Source of the DNA: Azoarcus sp. KH32C
Lineage (GTDB): Bacteria > Pseudomonadota > Gammaproteobacteria > Burkholderiales > Rhodocyclaceae
Length of the DNA stretch: 64,000 nt
Direction of reading: 5' to 3'
Assembly (NCBI RefSeq): GCF_000349945.1
Contig: NC_020516.1
Coordinates: forward strand, 496,001 to 560,000
Part shown: positions 58,574 to 64,000 of the stretch, piece after piece
Layout of the letters: every line of letters begins with the position of its first letter
Position numbering within the stretch: position 1 is the first letter of the stretch
Made by a program: the position numbers and the translations under genes
Notes under the pieces: model-generated
Database searches by the model: none
Seen by the model: only the letters and a program-made list of their open reading frames with translations
What the model was told of the DNA's origin: nothing

Positions 58574-60727
58574 TCAGGCTTGTAGCGGTTCGTGGCGCCG
58601 TGCCGCGGTCGCCGAGGCGAGCGTTTCGATGATGATGTCGGCCGCATGATCGAGCGTCGCGTCGTCGATCACGAGCGGCGGCGCGAAGCGGATCACGGTG
58701 TGGTGGGTGTCCTTCGTCGCGATGCCGTGCGCGAGCAGCAGTTCGGCCGCCTGTGGCGCCGGCAGGATCGCCGGGTCGAGTTCCACGCCGATCAGCAGAC
58801 CCCGTCCGCGCACGTCGCGCACGCACGGAAGGCGCTTCTCGATGAAGCGCTTCATCAGCCGTTCGCCGAGGCGGTCCGCGTTTTCCCACGGGCGCGTTTC
58901 TTCGAGCAGGTCGAGCACTTCGAGCGCCACCGCCGCACCAAGCGGATTGCCGCCGAAGGTCGAACCATGGTCGCCGGGCCGGAACACGTCCATCACGCGG
59001 CCGTCGGCGAGGAAGGCCGACACCGGCAGCAGGCCGCCGCCGAGCGCCTTCCCGAGAATCAGCCCGTCCGGATGCACGCCCTCATGGTCGCAGGCGAGCA
59101 GGCGTCCCGTGCGGCCGAGGCCGGTCTGGACCTCGTCGGCGATCAGCAGCACGTTGTGGCGCTTGCAGATCTCGGCGCAGCGCGTGAGGTAGCCCTGTGG
59201 CGGCAGGATGATGCCCGCCTCGCCCTGCACCGGCTCGACCAGGAAGGCCGCCGTGTCCGGCGTGATCGCCGCTTCGAGCGCCGCCGAGTCGCCGTAGGGG
59301 ATGCGCTTGAAGCCCGGCGGGAAGGGGCCGAAGCCCTCGCGATACTGCGGCTCCGACGACATGCCGACGATCGTGATCGAGCGGCCGTGGAAATTGTTTT
59401 CGCAGGCGATGATCTCGGCGCAGCCGGGTGTGACGCCCTTGACCGTGTACGCCCACTTGCGCGCCGCCTTCAGCGCCGTCTCGACGGCCTCCAGCCCGGT
59501 ATTGACGGGCAGCACCCGCTCATAGCCGAACAATCCGCTCAGCCGTTCGAGCAGCAGCGGCAGGCGGTCATTGGAATACGCGCGCGAGGTCAGCGACAGA
59601 CGCTGCGCCTGGTCGATCAGCGCGCGCAGCAGGCGCGGATTCGCGTGGCCGAAACTCACCGCCGAGTAGGCGCTCATCATGTCGAGATAGCGCCGCCCCT
59701 CGACGTCCCAGAGCCACACGCCTTCGCCGCGATGGAAGACGACCGGCAGCGGTGCGTAATTGTGCGCGCCGAACTGGCGCTCCTTCGCGCGCAAGAGGTA
59801 ACTGCCCGGCCCCAGCGCGGCGGCGGCGAATTCGGCGACCCAGGTCGCACCTTGGCCGGACGGATCCAGCCCCGGCACATATTCGACAATCTCAAGCGCC
59901 GCGAAATCGCCGCAGGCGCGCAGCGAGCGCAACGCATCGCACAGCTCGCGTGGCGCGATGCCCAGCTCTTCCGGGCAGAGCACGGCGGGAAACGTCGCCG
60001 GCTCCAGCGCATCCAGGTCGATCGTGACCCCGAACGCCGCAGTGTCTGCCTGCACGATCGCGAGCGCGTCGGCGAACACCGCGGCGAGTCCGCGCGAGCG
60101 CACGGACAGGATGTCGAAGATCTTCACGCCGAGCCGTTGCAGGCGTTCGAGCTCTTCCGGTTCCCAGGCACGCGCGCCGATGATGCAGACCTTTGACGGA
60201 TCGAGGGGTGGTCCTTCAGTGGTGAGGGCTCCAGCGCCTTCGCCGAGCAGCGCAGCGAGCGGCATCCCGTGGATGTTGCCGGAGTGCGTCGAGCAGTCGG
60301 TATGGCTGTCGAGATGCGCGTCGATCCAGATCAGACCGAGCCTGCCGCGCGCCGCGACGCGTCGTGCGATGCCGCGCCAAGTGCCGACCGCTATCGAATG
60401 ATCGCCCCCGACGACGAGCGGGAAGCTGTCCACGGGCAGTGCCGCAACGTGGTCGGCGACGCGGTGTGCGAGCTCGCTGACCGCCATGAGGCGTTCGGCC
60501 ATTTCGGCTCCCGCGGGCGGTACACCGCGCGGCGTGAGCGTCTCATGCCAGTGCGCGGCAATGCCGTAGGCGTCGAGGCGACGGATCAGGTCGGCCGCCG
60601 CGAGTGCAGCCGGAGCCGCATCGGGTCCGACAACGGGGGCACCGAGCGCCGAAGCGACGCCGACCACGCTCACGCGCGTGTGCGTCGCGGCATGCGGCGG
60701 CATCTGAAGCGGGGCCGAGTGCGTCAT
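58574..60727 (-). CDS. Arginase-ornithine aminotransferase fusion protein
   Basis: A 717-residue polypeptide. Residues 1 to about 305 are an arginase/agmatinase-family domain with the manganese ligands GGDHS (about 107), DAHLD (about 136) and DLD (about 237), plus the EYVPGLD segment; DLDALEP has Glu in place of the usual second Asp. Residues about 320-717 are class III ornithine aminotransferase: NTGLEAVETALKAARKW, NNFHGR, ADEVQTGLGRTG, and the PLP lysine in LILGKALGGG (K560). The pair would convert arginine to ornithine plus urea and then to glutamate semialdehyde. ATG 60727 has GGAGG upstream; ATG 60733 is too close. Such genes are normally separate (rocF, rocD). Confidence 0.92.
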   Translation of the reverse strand: MTHSAPLQMPPHAATHTRVSVVGVASALGAPVVGPDAAPAALAAADLIRRLDAYGIAAHWHETLTPRGVPPAGAEMAERLMAVSELAHRVADHVAALPVDSFPLVVGGDHSIAVGTWRGIARRVAARGRLGLIWIDAHLDSHTDCSTHSGNIHGMPLAALLGEGAGALTTEGPPLDPSKVCIIGARAWEPEELERLQRLGVKIFDILSVRSRGLAAVFADALAIVQADTAAFGVTIDLDALEPATFPAVLCPEELGIAPRELCDALRSLRACGDFAALEIVEYVPGLDPSGQGATWVAEFAAAALGPGSYLLRAKERQFGAHNYAPLPVVFHRGEGVWLWDVEGRRYLDMMSAYSAVSFGHANPRLLRALIDQAQRLSLTSRAYSNDRLPLLLERLSGLFGYERVLPVNTGLEAVETALKAARKWAYTVKGVTPGCAEIIACENNFHGRSITIVGMSSEPQYREGFGPFPPGFKRIPYGDSAALEAAITPDTAAFLVEPVQGEAGIILPPQGYLTRCAEICKRHNVLLIADEVQTGLGRTGRLLACDHEGVHPDGLILGKALGGGLLPVSAFLADGRVMDVFRPGDHGSTFGGNPLGAAVALEVLDLLEETRPWENADRLGERLMKRFIEKRLPCVRDVRGRGLLIGVELDPAILPAPQAAELLLAHGIATKDTHHTVIRFAPPLVIDDATLDHAADIIIETLASATAARRHEPLQA

Positions 60728-60816
60728 GGTCATCCTCCCCGCCCGCGCGTCGTGCGGGCGAATAACCGGTATGCGCCTTTAATTCGACGCGGCTCCAGTG
60801 CTTTCGTTCGGGAGGA

Positions 60817-62346
60817 TCAGGGGAAGAAGCGGAAATATTCCACAGTCGCGATGCCGGCGAGGAGCAGCGTCAGCAGCGCCAGCAGGCGGTTCTGCCATTG
60901 CTGGCTGGCGCGTAGGCGCTCGATGTCCTCGCGCTGCGCCGCATGCTGGCGGGCGGGTTCCGACAGCGCGTGGTGCACGAGGCGCGGCAGCTGCGGCAGC
61001 ATCGCCGCCCAGCCCGGCGCCTCGTCGCGGATGTTCTTCAGCATCCCGCGCCAGCCCATCTGCTCGTCCATCCAGCGCTCGAGGAAGGGCTTGGCGGTCT
61101 TCCACAGGTCGAGCTCGGGGTCGAGCTGGCGGCCCAGCCCCTCGATGTTGAGCAGCGTCTTCTGCAGCAGCACGAGCTGCGGCTGCACTTCCATCTCGAA
61201 GCGCCGCGCGGTCTGGAACAGACGCAGCAGCGTCTTGCCGAAGGAAATGTCCTTCAGCGGCCGGTCGAAGATCGGCTCGCACACCGCTCGGATCGCGCCT
61301 TCGAACTCATCGACGCGCGTCTTCGCCGGCACCCAGCCGGCCTCGATGTGGGCGCGCGCGACGCGATTGTAGTCGCGCTTGAAGAAGGCGAGGAAGTTCT
61401 GCGCGAGGTAGTTCTTGTCGACCTCGGTCAGCGTGCCGACGATGCCGAAGTCGAGCGCGATGTAGCGCCCGTCGGCATGCACGAAGATGTTGCCGGGGTG
61501 CATGTCGGCGTGGAAGAAGCCGTCGCGGAACACCTGCGTGAAGAAGATCTCGACGCCCGCACGCGACAGCGCCTTCAGGTCCGTGCCCTGCGCGCGCAGC
61601 GCCTCGATCTGCGAGATCGGCACCCCGTGCATGCGCTCCATCACCATCACCGACTTGCCGCACCAGTCCCAATGCACTTCGGGCACCACCAGCAGCTTCG
61701 AATCGGTGAAGTTGCGCCGCAGCTGCGAGCAGTTCGACGCCTCGCGCATCAGGTCGAGCTCGTCGTGCAGGTACTTGCTGAATTCGGCGACCACTTCGCG
61801 CGGCTTCAACCTCCGGCCCTCGACCCACAACTTGTCGAGCATCATCGCCGCCGTTTCGAGCAGCGCGAGGTCGTGTTCGATGACACGCTCGATGCCCGGG
61901 CGCAGGATCTTCACGGCGACCTCGGTGCCGTCCGGCAGTTCGGCGAAATGCACCTGTGCGACCGAGGCGGAGGCGACTGGCGTGCGCGCGAAATTGACGA
62001 AGACGTCGTCGACCGGCTTGCCGTAAAAGTCCTCCAGCACCTCCAGCGCCTGTTCGGTCGGGAAGGGCGGGACGCGGTCCTGCAGCAGTGCGAGCTCGTC
62101 GGCCAGGTCCGCGGGCAACAGGTCGCGCCGCGTCGACAGCATCTGGCCGAATTTGACGAAGATCGGGCCGAGCGATTCGAGCGCGCGGCGCAGGCGCACG
62201 CCACGGGGTTCCTTTGGGTGGCGCCAGAAGAATACGGCGTGCCACAGCCGCACGAGCCGGCCCGTGGGATCGGCTTCGAGCACCATCTGGTCGAGCCCGT
62301 AGCGAAGGCCCACGGTGATGATCTTGGCGAGACGGAACAGGCGCAC
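60817..62346 (-). CDS. ubiB: UbiB, ABC1/ADCK-family ubiquinone biosynthesis protein
   Basis: Atypical kinase-like ATPase required for ubiquinone biosynthesis, membrane-anchored. The 509-residue protein has the KxGQ motif (KFGQMLSTRRDLLP), ADMHPGNIFV and the ALDFGIVGTL metal-binding segment, and a C-terminal membrane helix (RLLALLTLLLAGIATVEYF). I start at GTG 62346 (VRLFRLAKIITVGLRYGLD); an ATG is not available near the family start and no clear Shine-Dalgarno is seen, so the start is less certain. It is divergent from argS. Confidence 0.92.
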   Translation of the reverse strand: MRLFRLAKIITVGLRYGLDQMVLEADPTGRLVRLWHAVFFWRHPKEPRGVRLRRALESLGPIFVKFGQMLSTRRDLLPADLADELALLQDRVPPFPTEQALEVLEDFYGKPVDDVFVNFARTPVASASVAQVHFAELPDGTEVAVKILRPGIERVIEHDLALLETAAMMLDKLWVEGRRLKPREVVAEFSKYLHDELDLMREASNCSQLRRNFTDSKLLVVPEVHWDWCGKSVMVMERMHGVPISQIEALRAQGTDLKALSRAGVEIFFTQVFRDGFFHADMHPGNIFVHADGRYIALDFGIVGTLTEVDKNYLAQNFLAFFKRDYNRVARAHIEAGWVPAKTRVDEFEGAIRAVCEPIFDRPLKDISFGKTLLRLFQTARRFEMEVQPQLVLLQKTLLNIEGLGRQLDPELDLWKTAKPFLERWMDEQMGWRGMLKNIRDEAPGWAAMLPQLPRLVHHALSEPARQHAAQREDIERLRASQQWQNRLLALLTLLLAGIATVEYFRFFP

Positions 62347-62481
62347 GGGACGAAGCGTAGGAGGGAAAGGCCGGACTTTAGCCCGAAAGCCCGTTGCGCG
62401 AAAGCCGCGGTGCGCACGGATTACGCGGCCGAACGATGCCGATCCGCTATAATTCCGCGCTTTTACGCCACTCCGAGTGCC

Positions 62482-64000
62482 ATGAGCGCCGATCCGAAAG
62501 TACTTCTTGCCGACCTGCTGCGCGCCGCGCTGAAGAGTGTCGCCCCCGACCTCGTCGAAACTCCGATCCAGCTGGAGCGTCCCAAGCAGGCCGGGCACGG
62601 CGATTTCGCCACCAACCTCGCGCTGCAGCTCGCGAAGCCGCTGCGCCGCAGCCCGCGCGATCTGGCGAACATGCTGCTCGCCGAGCTGCCCGAATCGAAG
62701 CTGGTCGCGAAGACCGAAGTCGCTGGCGCCGGCTTCATCAATTTCACGCTCAACTCCGGCGCGAAGACCGCCGTCGTCGGCGAAGTGCTCGCGCGCGGCG
62801 CGGACTTCGGCCGCGGTGTGCGCAGCGGCACCAAGGTGCAGGTCGAATTCGTCTCCGCCAACCCGACCGGCCCGCTGCACGTCGGCCACGGCCGCGGTGC
62901 CGCCTACGGCGCCTCGCTGTCGTCGGTGCTCGAGTTCGCCGGCTGCGAGGTCACCCGCGAGTACTACATCAACGACGCCGGCCGCCAGATGGACATCCTC
63001 GCGCTGTCGACCTGGCTGCGCTACCTCGCCTTCTTCAACATCGACATCGCCTTCCCGCCGAACGCCTATCAGGGCGACTACGTGATCGCGATGGCGCGCG
63101 AGCTGCGCGAAGGCCACAAGGACCGCTTCGCGAAGGTCTCCGCCGCCGAGATCCTCGACGGCGCGCCCGGCCTGCCGGCCGCCGAACGCAAGGACGACGA
63201 GGCCAAGAACCAGCGCGAGGAACACCTCGACGTGTTGATCGCCAACGCCAAGCGCCTGCTCGGCGAGGACTACAACTGGGTGCACGGCTTCGCGCTCAAC
63301 GAGCAGCTCGGCGACGGCCGCGAGGACCTCGAAGAGTTCGGCGTGCATTTCGACAAGTGGTTCTCCGAGAAGAGCCTCTTCGATACCGGGCTCGTCGAGC
63401 GCGCGGTCGCCGAGCTCGAAAAGCGCGGCCACATCTACATGCAGGACGGCGCCAAGTGGTTCCGCTCGACCGCCTTCGGCGACGAGAAGGACCGCGTCGT
63501 GCAGCGCGACAACGGCCTCTACACCTACTTCGCGTCCGACATCGCCTACCACCTGAACAAGTACGAGCGCGGCTTCGACCGCATCATCGACATCTGGGGC
63601 GCCGACCACCACGGATACATCCCGCGCGTGAAGGGCGCGCTCGCCGCGCTCGGCCTGCCGCCGGAGAAGCTCGAAGTGTCACTGGTGCAATTCGCGGTGC
63701 TGTATCGAAACGGCCAGAAGGCGTCGATGTCTACCCGTTCGGGCGAGTTCGTCACGCTGCGCGACCTGCGCCGCGAAGTCGGCAACGATGCCTGCCGCTT
63801 CTTCTACGTGCTGAGGAAGAGCGACCAGCATCTCGACTTCGACCTCGACCTCGCCAAGAGCCAGAGCAACGAGAACCCGGTGTATTACATCCAGTACGCG
63901 CACGCTCGCGTGTGTTCGGTGCTGCAGCAGTGGGGCGGCGACCTCGCCGAGCTGCCGGCGGCCGATCTCGCCCGCCTCGAGAACGAGCGCGAGCTCGCGC
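62482..64000 (+). CDS. argS: Arginyl-tRNA synthetase (3' end outside window)
   Basis: Class Ia synthetase that charges tRNA-Arg. The N-terminal 506 residues are present: Add1 domain, the HIGH-type motif HVGHG in ANPTGPLHVGHGRGA, a KMSKS-like loop KASMSTRSG, and YYIQYAHARV of the anticodon domain. The frame is open at the window end. ATG at 62482 (MSADPKVLLADLLRA) is the start. Confidence 0.95.
   Translation, partial: MSADPKVLLADLLRAALKSVAPDLVETPIQLERPKQAGHGDFATNLALQLAKPLRRSPRDLANMLLAELPESKLVAKTEVAGAGFINFTLNSGAKTAVVGEVLARGADFGRGVRSGTKVQVEFVSANPTGPLHVGHGRGAAYGASLSSVLEFAGCEVTREYYINDAGRQMDILALSTWLRYLAFFNIDIAFPPNAYQGDYVIAMARELREGHKDRFAKVSAAEILDGAPGLPAAERKDDEAKNQREEHLDVLIANAKRLLGEDYNWVHGFALNEQLGDGREDLEEFGVHFDKWFSEKSLFDTGLVERAVAELEKRGHIYMQDGAKWFRSTAFGDEKDRVVQRDNGLYTYFASDIAYHLNKYERGFDRIIDIWGADHHGYIPRVKGALAALGLPPEKLEVSLVQFAVLYRNGQKASMSTRSGEFVTLRDLRREVGNDACRFFYVLRKSDQHLDFDLDLAKSQSNENPVYYIQYAHARVCSVLQQWGGDLAELPAADLARLENERELA

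Noticed and set aside
60817..63612. A 931-codon frame including ubiB
   Set aside because: The first 420 codons are antisense to argS; only the part from the GTG at 62346 is UbiB.

Overview
The window is about 67% GC and densely packed. It reads as a chromosomal segment of a facultatively anaerobic betaproteobacterium, most likely of the Azoarcus / Aromatoleum / Thauera group (Rhodocyclales). Grounds are the 4-hydroxybenzoyl-CoA reductase operon with the extra [4Fe-4S] insert in its beta subunit, the ubiUVT operon for O2-independent ubiquinone synthesis, general betaproteobacterial porin, RibBX-type riboflavin operon, and an orphan tungstate-binding protein. This assignment is inference from gene content; no 16S rRNA or tRNA gene is visible. 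No CRISPR array, insertion sequence, transposase, integrase or prophage gene was seen.

Layout. 1-9.6 kb: 3' part of a DEAD-box helicase, an aromatic amino acid aminotransferase, the minus-strand operon ribE-ribBA-ribH-nusB, a 192-bp nested inverted repeat, dsbD, cutA and a porin. 9.7-13.8 kb: a two-gene unit encoding an ATP-grasp subunit and a 901-residue protein that joins CoA-binding, phospho-His ligase and citrate-synthase-like domains, so it resembles ATP-citrate lyase without clearly being one. 13.8-18.2 kb: radical SAM protein, then a solute-binding protein divergent from a TctD/TctE-like two-component system. The binding protein is a paralogue of the one in the complete ABC operon at 33-36.9 kb, suggesting that the two-component system controls that uptake system. 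18-26.3 kb: a Mut7-C/ubiquitin-like protein, DUF3108 protein, a LysR/oxidoreductase divergent pair, MoaD-like plus BNR-repeat pair, MFS exporter and a PsiF-repeat protein. 26.2-28.5 kb is less GC-rich and holds a LuxR-type regulator, a cluster of CCTA-containing palindromes and an unrecognised secreted Cys-rich protein. 28.5-32.8 kb: fpr, a SagB-like double nitroreductase, ferritin-like protein, universal stress protein and TerC.

36.9-43.6 kb: acuI and its NemR/AcuR-type repressor with matching operators, DUF1992 protein, an ABC-2 exporter, GST, hydrolase, thioredoxin-like ferredoxin and a VanZ-family membrane protein. 43.7-47.1 kb: ubiU-ubiV-ubiT and tupA. 47.4-50.6 kb: a TetR regulator under a perfect 14-bp inverted repeat, translationally coupled to an 838-residue dikinase resembling rifampicin phosphotransferase. 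50.7-56.7 kb: a ModE-HTH/PBP-like regulator, then hcrC-hcrA-hcrB-xdhC, the molybdenum-dependent dehydroxylation module for anaerobic phenol/4-hydroxybenzoate metabolism. 56.9-60.7 kb: a sodium/solute symporter and a single polypeptide fusing arginase to ornithine aminotransferase. 60.8-64 kb: ubiB and the 5' part of argS.

The items most worth following up are the ATP-citrate-lyase-like pair with an unassigned acyl substrate, the arginase-ornithine aminotransferase fusion, the TetR-controlled orphan dikinase, the CCTA-palindrome regulator/secreted protein island, and the large inverted repeat at 5.8 kb.
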